From Yersinia ruckeri ATCC 29473 (GTDB lineage: Bacteria; Pseudomonadota; Gammaproteobacteria; Enterobacterales; Enterobacteriaceae), in contig NZ_KN150747.1 in assembly GCF_000754815.1 (NCBI RefSeq), positions 2,576,896 through 2,640,895 on the forward strand: 64,000 bases of DNA, read 5' to 3'. The translations under genes were made by a program, and so were the position numbers. Every line of letters starts with the position of its first letter. Position 1 is the first letter of the stretch. The notes under the pieces are model-generated. The model made no database searches, had not been told where the DNA came from, and saw only the letters and a list, made by a program, of their open reading frames with translations. This document shows positions 8,506 to 17,481 of the stretch, piece after piece.

Positions 8506-8941
8506 CGGTTAAATGGATTGGCCAGAACCAAAACAGCCATGACGACATTTCAAAGTAAAAAAACTACCGTCATGGTGGCACCCAACAAGCCTCTACTTTT
8601 AGCTCTGGCACTGATTGCCATTTGCAGCGTCACGACTTCTATCGATTTATCACCAGCTGTTCATTCATTTGGCATCGGGATAAAAAATTCAGATTTCACC
8701 ACCCATCACATGACTGGCAACGCCAATTTATTACATACAAATAATACTGAAAATATTAGTGAGCCATATAATACTGCGTGCTAATGCAAATAATAAGAAT
8801 AAAACAATAGCCTTAACGCAAACCCAACCGAGGGTAAACTGAATCAGATTCGGGTGCCATAATAGCATTCTGGGCTTGCATTGATCCCCCCTTTCAACCA
8901 CTAGAGGTAAGTGATATATTGCATCGATAAAATCCTCAAGA
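8506..8941. other. Gap with no convincing gene
   Basis: 436 bp between the decayed gene and the DUF2786-like gene. A plus-strand frame from TTG 8518 to 8784 contains a hydrophobic stretch (LLLALALIAICSV), but it has no ribosome-binding site and a composition unlike a real protein. A minus-strand frame (8731-8952) is similarly weak. I treat both as noise or remnants. Confidence 0.4.
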
Positions 8942-9535
8942 ATGATAGCCATGCGAATCGAGAAGATAAAAAAAATCCTATCAAAAGTAGTAAATAATAC
9001 CAGTGAGAAAGAAGCCTATACTGCGTTTATTATGGCGGCTAATTTGATAAGGAATGAAGGTTTATCTTTGGAACAAATATATTCCGATAATGTCGTTTAT
9101 CGTGACCGTATCGTTTATAAAAGTGTTCAGGATGATGAGCATGACGAAATCATGTATTACAAAGAGCGAGAAATTGAGCTAATCAACAAGTATAACTCTT
9201 TGTTATCAAGAAGTAAGGAGCTACGTAAGGAAAGAGACCTGGCTCACGATTATAGCAAAAAAATAAAGTCTGAATGTGAACAGTTACAGCAGAAAAAAGA
9301 TGCTATCGAAACTAATTATAATGAACTTAAATCAACAATACTCCTTCTGCAAAGAAAAACTGAAGACCCGAGCAAAATAGAAATTATAAAACTCAAACGG
9401 GATCTTCATGATTCAAACATGAAGTTAAAAAGATTAAATAACTTATATGAGACGCTTTATCGCAGCACAGTAGAAGAGCGAGAAAAGCTACAGGTATTAT
9501 TGATAAAATACTCCGATTTATTACAGCGCTCTTAA
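8942..9535 (+). CDS. DUF2786-like protein with a long coiled coil
   Basis: Protein of 197 aa. Residues about 4-45 (RIEKIKKILSKVVNN, SEKEAYTAFIMAANLI, NEGLSLEQI) fit the DUF2786 pattern of a lysine-rich helix, a helix with EAxxAxxxAxxLi, and a short tail. DUF2786 occurs in phage and plasmid proteins of unknown role. From about residue 65 to the end the sequence is charged heptad-like helix (YKEREIELINKYNSLLSRSK and further), predicting a long coiled coil. Two starts are possible, ATG at 8942 or 8951. It is AT-rich, unlike amn next to it, and no partner gene adjoins it. The role is unknown; nucleic-acid association is a guess from the family context. Confidence 0.6.
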   Translation: MIAMRIEKIKKILSKVVNNTSEKEAYTAFIMAANLIRNEGLSLEQIYSDNVVYRDRIVYKSVQDDEHDEIMYYKEREIELINKYNSLLSRSKELRKERDLAHDYSKKIKSECEQLQQKKDAIETNYNELKSTILLLQRKTEDPSKIEIIKLKRDLHDSNMKLKRLNNLYETLYRSTVEEREKLQVLLIKYSDLLQRS

Positions 9536-9665
9536 TACTCGGCCCTTCTCTGTTATTTATTACTCCTCGCTGCGCGACGATATCTTCGGGCTAACGCTAT
9601 GAGCCGCCAACTCGGAATGGATCAAACCGAGCCAGCGGCAACGTACATCGCGCTAAAAAATAAGA

Positions 9666-11126
9666 TTAACGGAATGGCGGTTCATTAAAAGTACGTAATT
9701 TGCGGGAATGCAGTTGATCGCCCTCCTCTCGCAATAAGCCGATAGCGCGGATACCAATTTGCAAATGTTCCGAAATGGCACCTTCGTAAAAGTGGTTGGC
9801 CTGACCGGGCAGTTTAATTTCGCCGTGTAACGGCTTATCAGAAACACAGAGTAACGTGCCGTAAGGCACGCGGAAGCGATAGCCCTGAGCGGCGATGGTT
9901 GCACTTTCCATATCAACGGCTACGGCACGACTCAGGCTAAAGCGCAATGCCGAGGCCGAAAACCGCAATTCCCAGTTGCGATCATCAGAAGTGACGACCG
10001 TTCCGGTACGTAATCGCTGTTTGACTTCTTTCCCCGGCATACCACTCACTGCTTTGGTCGCGTCATATAATGCCCGCTGTACTTCGGCAATACTGGGAAT
10101 AGGAATATCCGGTGGCAGCACCGCGTCTAAAACGTGGTCATCACGCAGATAAGCATGCGCCAATACATAATCGCCAATCGCTTGACTTTCACGTAATCCG
10201 CCGCAGTGGCCAATCATCAGCCATGCATGTGGACGGAGCACCGCGAGATGATCACAAATAGTTTTAGCGTTAGATGGGCCAACGCCAATATTCACCAGCG
10301 TAATTCCCTGTCCGTTGGCAGCGATCAGATGGTAGGCCGGCATCTGATGTTTTTTCCATGCCAAATCAGAAGTGGTTTTCTGTGGGTCCGCATTCTCTGC
10401 GGTAATATAAGTGCCGCCAGCGCAGGACAAGGCATCATAAGGACTGGCTGGATCGAGGATCTGCTCACAGGCCCAACTGACAAACTCATCGACGTAACGA
10501 CTGTAATTGGTAAATAAAATGTAGGGTTGGATGTGTTCAGCCGGTGTGCCGGTGTAATGTTTAAGGCGCGCCAGTGAAAAATCAGTGCGCAACGCATCAA
10601 AATGCGACAGCGGAAAACTGTCGGTGCCAATATCTAATCCGTCGGTGATCCCATCGCCAATTTTCGCCAAATCGGTGGTAGGAAAATGCTGGGCCAGCCC
10701 AGCAGTCATGGTGCGGTCGAGAATAAGATCCGAGCCATCAATGACAAAGGGATAAGGCATTTCTTGTTGTGACGGTGTCACTTCGAATTTGGCACCATAC
10801 TGTATTTCCAGCAAGGTTAATTGTTCGGTGAGATAATTTCTAAATAGTGCCGGTCGAGTCACGGTCGTGCTGTATTGGCCAATACGCGAAAAACGACCAT
10901 AAGCGCGAGTGCGTGGATTATCGCGGAACTGACCGTCCCAGCTCACGCTCAGTTGCGGATAAGCAAATAATCCTGCGGCTCGTTTTGCGACATCCGGTAA
11001 CGAACCGTCACGAACAAAAGTGCTGATGGCCTCGCGTAAGGCTGCCAGTGCCGACTCATACCGCGTTTCCAGTTGGTCAAGTGCCTCAGATGCACTGAGA
11101 TAGATGGGATTCTGTGTATTATTCAA
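9666..11126 (-). CDS. amn: AMP nucleosidase
   Basis: Hydrolyses AMP to adenine and ribose 5-phosphate in purine salvage and adenylate-pool control. The 486 aa align with E. coli Amn (484 aa) throughout, including GQGITLVNIGVGPSNAKTI, the strongly conserved WLMIGHCGGLRESQAIGDY and the C-terminus SRKLRTFNEPPFR. I place the start at TTG 11126 (LNNTQNPIYLS) because AAAGAGGAT lies just before it and the length then fits the family. The upstream ATG at 11156 would add ten poorly fitting residues. The N-terminal Amn regulatory domain precedes the nucleoside-phosphorylase-like fold. It is divergent from srfA. E. coli amn is known to respond to phosphate; no Pho box was identified here. Confidence 0.96.
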   Translation of the reverse strand: MNNTQNPIYLSASEALDQLETRYESALAALREAISTFVRDGSLPDVAKRAAGLFAYPQLSVSWDGQFRDNPRTRAYGRFSRIGQYSTTVTRPALFRNYLTEQLTLLEIQYGAKFEVTPSQQEMPYPFVIDGSDLILDRTMTAGLAQHFPTTDLAKIGDGITDGLDIGTDSFPLSHFDALRTDFSLARLKHYTGTPAEHIQPYILFTNYSRYVDEFVSWACEQILDPASPYDALSCAGGTYITAENADPQKTTSDLAWKKHQMPAYHLIAANGQGITLVNIGVGPSNAKTICDHLAVLRPHAWLMIGHCGGLRESQAIGDYVLAHAYLRDDHVLDAVLPPDIPIPSIAEVQRALYDATKAVSGMPGKEVKQRLRTGTVVTSDDRNWELRFSASALRFSLSRAVAVDMESATIAAQGYRFRVPYGTLLCVSDKPLHGEIKLPGQANHFYEGAISEHLQIGIRAIGLLREEGDQLHSRKLRTFNEPPFR

Positions 11127-11559
11127 AATATCCTCTTTAAGCAACAATGACAGCAATCTAGCCAGCTTACTCAGATAGTCTGTTTTTGGGAAACGCTAAA
11201 CGTCGGGAAATCTACTGATCGTAACCGCTCGCTCACGAAGCTCGGTGATCACTCTGGTGAGTGTTGTGTCTCCCGGTAATAAAATTTTATGCTGCCCCCA
11301 CTATGGCGTGACCAAATCAAACCTATTTAAACACCTTATGGTGGATCAACTATGCCGATTGAGCATCAGAAAATACCATTGCAAAGAGCCAGAGACTCGA
11401 CAGGGATCGTTGGAGCAAAGTAATAAACCCCGTAAAAAAGAGCCGCTTTTGCCACCTATTCAGCCGTTTGATTGGCCTTAATAGCAATTAAAGTATCCGC
11501 TGTTGCAGATAACACATTATTTTCTGCGTTAGATCTCTCTGTCAAAGGGTCCCTTTTGC
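11127..11559. other. Divergent region between amn and srfA
   Basis: 433 bp that must hold the amn and srfA promoters. A 78-codon plus-strand frame (11245-11481) ending in KEPLLPPIQPFDWP lies here. Its cysteine-rich start and lack of a ribosome-binding site make it doubtful, and I do not call it a gene. No recognisable operator was found. Confidence 0.4.
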
Positions 11560-12888
11560 GTGGCAAAATCATTTTTACGTAGTGGAAATTTGGATGACAT
11601 GCTTGCCCTCGGTGAAAATGGGCAGCCAGTTTTTGCGTCAGCACTTCAACTACGGGAGGCTTTACGCCTGAAACAACAGCAACATATTGCTGATTGCCTG
11701 GCAATCCCTCAACCCAACGAAGATGGCGATCGGATGGATTGGTATTCGCCTATCCCCGGTAAAGTGACGTCATGGATTGCCGCCAGTCATGGCGAACGTA
11801 CCCGCGCGATCAAACAATTGGAAATGTGTCAGGCCACCGTAGCGGCGATCGGTCAACGCGCACTACAGGCCGAAAAAACCGGCCACAAATTGTTCGGTGC
11901 CTTGTTATCTAAGGCGTTTCAGTTCCCCGATCAAAATCATGTCTATTTGGTGGACGGGAAACCGGTTATCACTTTCTGGGGCTTCGTCGACCTAGATAAA
12001 AAATCTCGTCTTGATGCATTGGATTGTTTACGCGCCACCGCAGATGAACCCAAAGTGGAAATGACATTAACCGCCGCACCGGCGCCGATAAAAGCAACAG
12101 TGCCGGTTAAAGTACCGAGTCAGGCCGCGCCAGTGTTGCCCGTGGCAAAAGCGCCGATGGAGACGAATACCGCAGCGGTTGATGCAGTTAAGTCTGCGCC
12201 AAACCGGTGGCGACGCCTGCGTTTATGGTTGTTGGTTCCCGCTGCTGCATTAGCCGCCGTATTCGCACTCCAGTTGATAGGGACAAAACCTACGCCAGTG
12301 CCAGCCCAACCGCAACAACCGACAGCTCAATCGCTGAGTAAACCGGTCGCGGTAGCCAGCAAAACCGTGCCGCCGCCGGTGTTGAAAAAATCGCTGGCGG
12401 AGGCTGATACTCATCTCGCATTGCCGGTGGCCAAAGCCACTGTGGTTGCGCCAGTCGTCGCGCCGGTTGCCGCTGAACCGGTTTCGCTACCGGTGGCGGT
12501 CTCTAAAGATGCGCTAGTATTGCCGCCTGAAGCGGTAAAAATCGGCTCAACCAAATTCCTCAATGGCCGTTGGCGGGCGAATCTGGATATCAAAGATCCC
12601 GTAACTGGCCGTCCACCGGTACTGAAATACCAAATTAAAGACGGCAAAGGTAGCGCCAGAATCACCTATGGCGACAATATCAGTTGTCGGGTGGATATCC
12701 ACGCTGGGTTGATGCAGTCCGGTAATCTGGTGATCAATAGCCGTACCAAAGCCCGCTGTAGCGACGGTTCTCGCTATCAAATTCCGGAGCTGGTGTGTAA
12801 ACAGGGTTTGACCGGCGCGGCCGATTGCACTGGCCGCTATGATGCCGACACCCTTCTTCCTATTACGATGAAACGTGAGAGTAAATAA
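11560..12888 (+). CDS. srfA: SrfA family protein
   Basis: First gene of an srfABC operon, 442 aa. In Salmonella srfABC was identified as a locus activated by SsrB; the biochemical role is not established. The protein has a soluble N-terminal region (1-160, including SLRSG-like and NHVYLVDGKPVITFWGF segments) and a proline/alanine-rich linker. A single transmembrane helix follows at about 221-240 (LWLLVPAAALAAVFALQL). A second Pro/Ala/Val-rich linker leads to a C-terminal domain (about 325-442) with paired cysteines. That topology suggests a cytoplasmic head and a periplasmic tail. The start is GTG at 11560, with AAAGGG about 11 nt upstream. srfB begins five bases after the stop. Confidence 0.8.
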   Translation: MAKSFLRSGNLDDMLALGENGQPVFASALQLREALRLKQQQHIADCLAIPQPNEDGDRMDWYSPIPGKVTSWIAASHGERTRAIKQLEMCQATVAAIGQRALQAEKTGHKLFGALLSKAFQFPDQNHVYLVDGKPVITFWGFVDLDKKSRLDALDCLRATADEPKVEMTLTAAPAPIKATVPVKVPSQAAPVLPVAKAPMETNTAAVDAVKSAPNRWRRLRLWLLVPAAALAAVFALQLIGTKPTPVPAQPQQPTAQSLSKPVAVASKTVPPPVLKKSLAEADTHLALPVAKATVVAPVVAPVAAEPVSLPVAVSKDALVLPPEAVKIGSTKFLNGRWRANLDIKDPVTGRPPVLKYQIKDGKGSARITYGDNISCRVDIHAGLMQSGNLVINSRTKARCSDGSRYQIPELVCKQGLTGAADCTGRYDADTLLPITMKRESK

Positions 12889-12893
12889 ACCTT

Positions 12894-15878
12894 ATGTTGG
12901 CAACGATCACGGATTATAAACAGCGGATTACGCTGATTCAGAACAGCGGGATTCAGTTTTTAGATTTTGCTTTAACGCCTGAACTTGATATCGAGCACCC
13001 TAACGCCTTTGTGCGTAAAAGTGCCAATGGCCCATTATTGCGGCTGATGTTTCATCCCGAGCGTGAGAAATATGTGCTGCCAGTGGCAGGCTCGGCTCCA
13101 GAAGTGGTCAAGCCCGAATTTAGCTTCCCGCTGGCTCAATCCCTGCAATTGCTGGAAAAAATCTGGCTGCCGCTGCCGTTTCTGCGTTTCAATCCGCCCC
13201 GCACCTTTACCGGCGGGCCAGATAACTGGGCGCGAATGCAAGTGTTGGCATTGGACTCTCCAGATCAAGACGGCAATACTCATCGGGTTTGCCTGGCGTT
13301 CGATACCAAAGTGTATCCTGAAGGGCACGATAATGAATTTATGGCACCGGGTGAGCATGATGTGGATACCGGAACCCATTTCGCTCTGGCCTACCAAAAT
13401 GATGAATTGGGCGAGTTCCTCGATCTCACCTGGGTAGATGGCTGGCTGCGGGAAATCTTTATTCAGCAGGCTTCGCGACAAGAGGAACGCACAGATCGCG
13501 ATATTAAAGCATCGCTGCGGGAATTTGAATATCAGGCTCATTATCTCAACTTGCTGGACATGCTCGGGAAGCAATTAGCTATACCGGACATCAAAATAGC
13601 CACCGCGACGTTGCAGGCACCGGCAATCAATGTCGATCTGATTCTGGATGTAGGTAACTCCCATACCTGTGGCGTTTTGGTTGAAGATCATGCTGATGGT
13701 AGCCATGGTTTACAGCAAACCTATGAATTGCAACTACGAGATTTAAGCCAGCCTCATTATTTGTATAATGAATTATTTGATAGCCGAGTGGAATTTGCCC
13801 AAGCGGCGTTCGGCAAACAGAATTACTCGGTAGAAAGTGGTCGAGACGATGCTTTTATCTGGCCATCGATCGCCCGAGTGGGCCGCGAAGCCAGCCGTAT
13901 GGCGCTGCAACGTCAGGGAACCGAAGGTTCCACCGGCATCTCCAGTCCGCGTCGCTATTTATGGGATGAAGATAGCTATGCACCCGGCTGGCGTTTTAGT
14001 CGCGTTGCCAGCAAATCGTTGAATGAAGCGCTGGCTACCGCCTATCCATTGACTAATTTACTGAATGATGAAGGCCAGCCGCTCTATACCCTTCCCCTTG
14101 CCGATCGCCTGCCGGTATTTTCCCCGCATTACAGCCGCAGTTCATTGATGACCTTTATGTTGTCGGAACTATTGGCACAAGCGCTGATGCAAATTAATAG
14201 CCCGGCTCAACGTCAGAAAATGCCGCATACTGTGGCTCCGCGCCAGCTACGCAATATCATATTGACGCTGCCTTCCGCGATGCCAAAACCTGAGCGGGAA
14301 ATTTTCCGTCGTAGAATGCATGAAGCTATTGGCCTGACATGGAAAGCTCTGGGTTGGCATCCAGCCGATGACAATTTTATCCGTAGAGAAGATCAGGCCA
14401 AAAGTCGAGTGCCGGTTCCTGCGGTGCAAATGGAATGGGATGAGGCCACCTGTGGCCAACTGGTTTACCTGTATAACGAAACGCAGGTGAATTTTGGTGG
14501 TCGTACCGAAGCCTTTTTTGCCAGCATGGCGCGGCCAGATAAAACACTGGCGGCCGGTGAACAACTCGGTAAAAGTCTGCGTATTGCTTCCATTGATATT
14601 GGCGGTGGTACTACCGATCTGGCGATTACCCACTATCTGCTGGACGATGGCGTCGGTAGCAATGTTAAAATTACACCGCGTTTGCTGTTCCGCGAAGGCT
14701 TTAAAGTCGCCGGGGACGATATCCTGCTGGATGTGATTCAGTTATACCTGTTGCCCGCGTTGCAAGCCGCATTGAAAAAAGCGGGCGTCCCTGCGCCTGA
14801 CCTATTAATGGCCAAACTGTTCAGTAATGATGGCCGTGCGGACGGACAGTCAACTCTGCGTCAGCAAGTCACTTTACAACTGTTTATGCCGATTGGCCGC
14901 GCTATTTTGCAGGCTTATGAAGGTTTTGATCCACTGGATAGCAGTGCCGAATTGGATGCTGTTTTTGGCGAATTGTTGACACAAGTCCCTACGGTACGGG
15001 TGTGTGATTACCTGAACACGGAAATTCAGCGAGAGTTACCCGCCGAAGCCGAAGCCTTTGATATTTTGCAGGTTCCACTGATGGTAAAACTGGGCAAATT
15101 GCACGCCGAGTTCCTGTCAAATCGCATGAATCTGACGCAAAGTCTACGTTCTCTGTGTGAAGTCGTGGCGCTGTACGATTGTGATGTCTTGCTACTGACG
15201 GGAAGACCGTCGCGCTTCCCTGGGATATCCGCGCTGTTCCGCCACTTACAACCGCTACCGACCAACCGAATCCTCTCGTTGGATGGTTATCATACTAATG
15301 ATTGGTATCCGTTCAGTCGACTTGGCCGGATTGATAACCCTAAATCGACCGCAGCGGTAGGCGCAATGCTGTGCCTGTTAGCGTTAGATCTGCGCCTTCC
15401 GGGCTTTTACTTCAAGGCCGGTGATTTCCAACCTTACTCAACGGTACGCTATCTTGGCATGCTGGACGGTAATAACAGCCTGAGCACGGAAAATCTTTAC
15501 TACCGTGATATCGATTTGGATACACCAAACCATCAGTTGGCCCATGACGCCAGTTTCCCGGTGCGTGGCGCGCTTTGTCTCGGCTTCCGTCAGTTAGATA
15601 ACGAACGCTGGCCTGCCTCGCCGTTGTATTCCCTGTCGATTGTCGATCAGGAATTAGCGCGCAAAGTCGCCGGTGACGGTGACCTGCAAGTGAAACTGGC
15701 GTTGGTCAACGGGGAACCGGATAGCAGCCCGGAACGTTTTGAAATTGCCGAAGCTCGGCTGGGCGATGGCAACCGTGTGCCGTTGCACCATCTGCGCCTT
15801 AAATTGAATACGCTGGTAGGCAACGGTGCCGGCGAGACGCATTACTGGATCGACAGTGGGAGCGTATTTAAAAAATGA
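12894..15878 (+). CDS. srfB: SrfB, actin/Hsp70-like ATPase-fold protein
   Basis: Large protein of 994 aa in the SrfB family. Two nucleotide-phosphate motifs of the actin/Hsp70 superfamily are visible: DLILDVGNSHTCGVLVE near residue 250 and ASIDIGGGTTDLAITH near 565. These flank an inserted region, and an LLTGRPSRFPGI segment near 765 fits the adenosine motif. This supports an ATPase clamp fold, not just a hypothetical virulence factor. The first about 240 residues are family-specific. The stop overlaps the srfC start (ATGA at 15875-15878), so the two are translationally coupled and probably act together, with SrfA as membrane anchor. Function remains unknown. Confidence 0.85.
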   Translation: MLATITDYKQRITLIQNSGIQFLDFALTPELDIEHPNAFVRKSANGPLLRLMFHPEREKYVLPVAGSAPEVVKPEFSFPLAQSLQLLEKIWLPLPFLRFNPPRTFTGGPDNWARMQVLALDSPDQDGNTHRVCLAFDTKVYPEGHDNEFMAPGEHDVDTGTHFALAYQNDELGEFLDLTWVDGWLREIFIQQASRQEERTDRDIKASLREFEYQAHYLNLLDMLGKQLAIPDIKIATATLQAPAINVDLILDVGNSHTCGVLVEDHADGSHGLQQTYELQLRDLSQPHYLYNELFDSRVEFAQAAFGKQNYSVESGRDDAFIWPSIARVGREASRMALQRQGTEGSTGISSPRRYLWDEDSYAPGWRFSRVASKSLNEALATAYPLTNLLNDEGQPLYTLPLADRLPVFSPHYSRSSLMTFMLSELLAQALMQINSPAQRQKMPHTVAPRQLRNIILTLPSAMPKPEREIFRRRMHEAIGLTWKALGWHPADDNFIRREDQAKSRVPVPAVQMEWDEATCGQLVYLYNETQVNFGGRTEAFFASMARPDKTLAAGEQLGKSLRIASIDIGGGTTDLAITHYLLDDGVGSNVKITPRLLFREGFKVAGDDILLDVIQLYLLPALQAALKKAGVPAPDLLMAKLFSNDGRADGQSTLRQQVTLQLFMPIGRAILQAYEGFDPLDSSAELDAVFGELLTQVPTVRVCDYLNTEIQRELPAEAEAFDILQVPLMVKLGKLHAEFLSNRMNLTQSLRSLCEVVALYDCDVLLLTGRPSRFPGISALFRHLQPLPTNRILSLDGYHTNDWYPFSRLGRIDNPKSTAAVGAMLCLLALDLRLPGFYFKAGDFQPYSTVRYLGMLDGNNSLSTENLYYRDIDLDTPNHQLAHDASFPVRGALCLGFRQLDNERWPASPLYSLSIVDQELARKVAGDGDLQVKLALVNGEPDSSPERFEIAEARLGDGNRVPLHHLRLKLNTLVGNGAGETHYWIDSGSVFKK

Positions 15879-16501
15879 AATCATTAACCCCCGAACAACT
15901 GTCGGCCAGCCTGACCCAGCAGTTACACTCCGTGGCGCAAGGCATTGACCACAGTCTCGAGTGGATCGACAACTGCCGCCATCAGGCTCCCCGTCTGGAT
16001 ACCGAGGCTGAAGGACTGAAATTAAAACTACGACGTCATCGCAGTAAAGCCCGGCGTCTGGCCGATACCTCGGCAACCGGCATGACCATTGGTTTTTTCG
16101 GGCAATCTCATCAGGGAAAATCCGCCCTGATCACCGCGCTGGCAACGGACGGTGAGCCTAAACTGGCAACCCGTCTCGGCACAAAAACCTATGATTATCT
16201 AACGCATATCAATCCTGATAATCAGGCGAGCGCATTAGCCACCCGCTTTACCCGACAATATGATCCGGTTGATGCGGCCTATCCGGTACAACTGACCTTA
16301 TTAAGTGAAACCGATATTGCCAGAATGACCGCCAACATTTTTCTGCATGATTTCAGTCAGGTCAAAGGATTATATCAGCCTGATATGACCTATATCGACG
16401 AACATCTGCACCTGCTGACGATGCATCGTCAGGCCCAGCCGGTGGCGGGAATGACGGCCGATGACGTCGTCACACTGTGGGATTATCTGCTGGTGTGGTG
16501 A
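15875..16501 (+). pseudogene. srfC: srfC, 3'-truncated: P-loop GTPase-like N-terminus only
   Basis: Third srf gene, but only 208 codons, where SrfC proteins are usually several hundred residues long. The preserved part has an N-terminal helical region. A Walker A motif GQSHQGKS at residues 76-83 (TIGFFGQSHQGKSALI) marks SrfC as a dynamin-like or ABC-type P-loop protein. It then reads normally to DDVVTLWDYLL, after which VW and a TGA follow. The sequence right after the break reads on the opposite strand as the beginning of a PLP-dependent decarboxylase, so the truncation looks like a deletion and not a point stop. The start overlaps the end of srfB. A short product could still be made but would lack most of the protein. 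Confidence 0.82.
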
Positions 16502-16595
16502 GCGGTTGCACCGCCCGCTGTTCAATATTTTGCCGATAGTCGGCGATCAGGTCGATCATGGCATAGCCATGGCGACGAAACTCATCTGGAGTCAT
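16490..16595 (-). pseudogene. 5' remnant of a PLP-dependent (aromatic-L-amino-acid type) decarboxylase
   Basis: Reading from ATG 16595 on the minus strand gives MTPDEFRRHGYAMIDLIADY and then RQNIEQRAVQPLTTPAD. This is the characteristic N-terminus of group II pyridoxal-dependent decarboxylases (DDC, tyrosine/tryptophan/glutamate type), e.g. the pattern xxEFRxxGhxmvDwIADYxxNIexrpVxP. After about 33 codons the frame runs into the srfC coding sequence, so about 90% of the enzyme, including the PLP lysine, is missing. It lies 34 bp downstream of the stop of the 2OG-Fe(II) oxygenase gene on the same strand, so the two were probably an operon. The exact junction (about 16490-16500) is inferred. Confidence 0.7.
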
Positions 16596-16629
16596 AGATA
16601 ATTGTCCGCAATAGATATATCAGGTTGAT

Positions 16630-17481
16630 TTAGCACCAAAAATAGAATGGTTGGTCGGTGTTATAACCAATAAATGACTGCATGCTGATCCGCTTACCTG
16701 AATCAAAACCGCCAATGGCGTGAGGACGGCGGGTATTAATAATCACCAGTTCATTCTTTTTCGGCTGTATTCGCAGCGGTAATTGCAGGCGATCTGCCGG
16801 TAATTGCTCGCCTTCAAATAACGCGACTTCATCGAATGAAAAAGCGTCGGTATCCCACACCATTAACTCCCCGCCGCTTGGCGGCGTTTCAATATAAATA
16901 TTAGCGCTGAACTGGTGTGCTAATTCCGCCACCGAGATGGGCAGACAATCCACATGAGGAACCGTTTCGGATAAATGTGCCGTCTCTGGAAACATGACGC
17001 GAATAATCCCGGCAAACATCGGTTTTCCCTCAAAAGAGGCGGTAACGGCACCGTCTGGCCAGTGCTGCTGAAAATCGGCGATCAATGCCTGAATCGGCGG
17101 TTGCTCAGGTGCGCAAATATCATCGATTAGCGTGCGCATTTGCGCAGCATCAGCGTAATACTGCTGCCTAGCGCTATCCCCGTCGGATTGACCATAAGTC
17201 ATATTGAAGGGTGTCCCCCAACGATGAACACCGTAAAAATTCTGTACAACCTGACCCTCTTCATAAATTTCGTGCGTGTATTGATGCAATTTTGCCGTTT
17301 GATCGATATAGCGCCTCAGTGCCGAGGCCGTCGCATCTGAACAATAATCCGGAATACGAATAGCCAGAATTTCGCCACTGATTAAACGCTCAAGACTGTG
17401 CTGGTTCAGTTGTTTTAATGTGATGATTTTGTCCTGGCTGGACGAAAGTGAATAACACAGGGATGATTGCGGGTTAGACAT
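16630..17481 (-). CDS. 2-oxoglutarate/Fe(II)-dependent oxygenase-like protein
   Basis: Protein of 283 aa with a double-stranded beta-helix facial triad: His176 and Asp178 in PHVDCLP and His254 in RRPHAIGGF. Arg264 in GKRISMQSF is placed to bind 2-oxoglutarate. Such enzymes hydroxylate or halogenate free or carrier-bound amino acids and other small molecules; the substrate is not deducible. HxD, not HxG, favours hydroxylase over halogenase. The next gene on the strand was a group II decarboxylase, now a stub, so the pair may have modified and decarboxylated an aromatic amino acid; that is inference. The gene looks intact. An inverted repeat AATCCTTT/AAAGGATT (17522-17543) lies in its promoter region. 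Confidence 0.72.
   Translation of the reverse strand: MSNPQSSLCYSLSSSQDKIITLKQLNQHSLERLISGEILAIRIPDYCSDATASALRRYIDQTAKLHQYTHEIYEEGQVVQNFYGVHRWGTPFNMTYGQSDGDSARQQYYADAAQMRTLIDDICAPEQPPIQALIADFQQHWPDGAVTASFEGKPMFAGIIRVMFPETAHLSETVPHVDCLPISVAELAHQFSANIYIETPPSGGELMVWDTDAFSFDEVALFEGEQLPADRLQLPLRIQPKKNELVIINTRRPHAIGGFDSGKRISMQSFIGYNTDQPFYFWC

Noticed and set aside
8518-8784. 88-codon plus-strand frame with a hydrophobic stretch
   Set aside because: TTG start, no ribosome-binding site, and composition unlike a membrane protein after the first segment.
5708-8941. Amidase effector with an immunity gene (type VI style)
   Set aside because: No secretion-linked marker domain and no small signal-bearing protein next to the amidase; the flanking DNA is decayed, so the pair cannot be shown.
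11245-11481. 78-codon frame upstream of srfA
   Set aside because: No Shine-Dalgarno, a cysteine-rich unnatural N-terminus, and it lies in the promoter region of two divergent genes.
13035-13574. 179-codon minus-strand frame inside srfB
   Set aside because: Antisense shadow of the conserved srfB frame.
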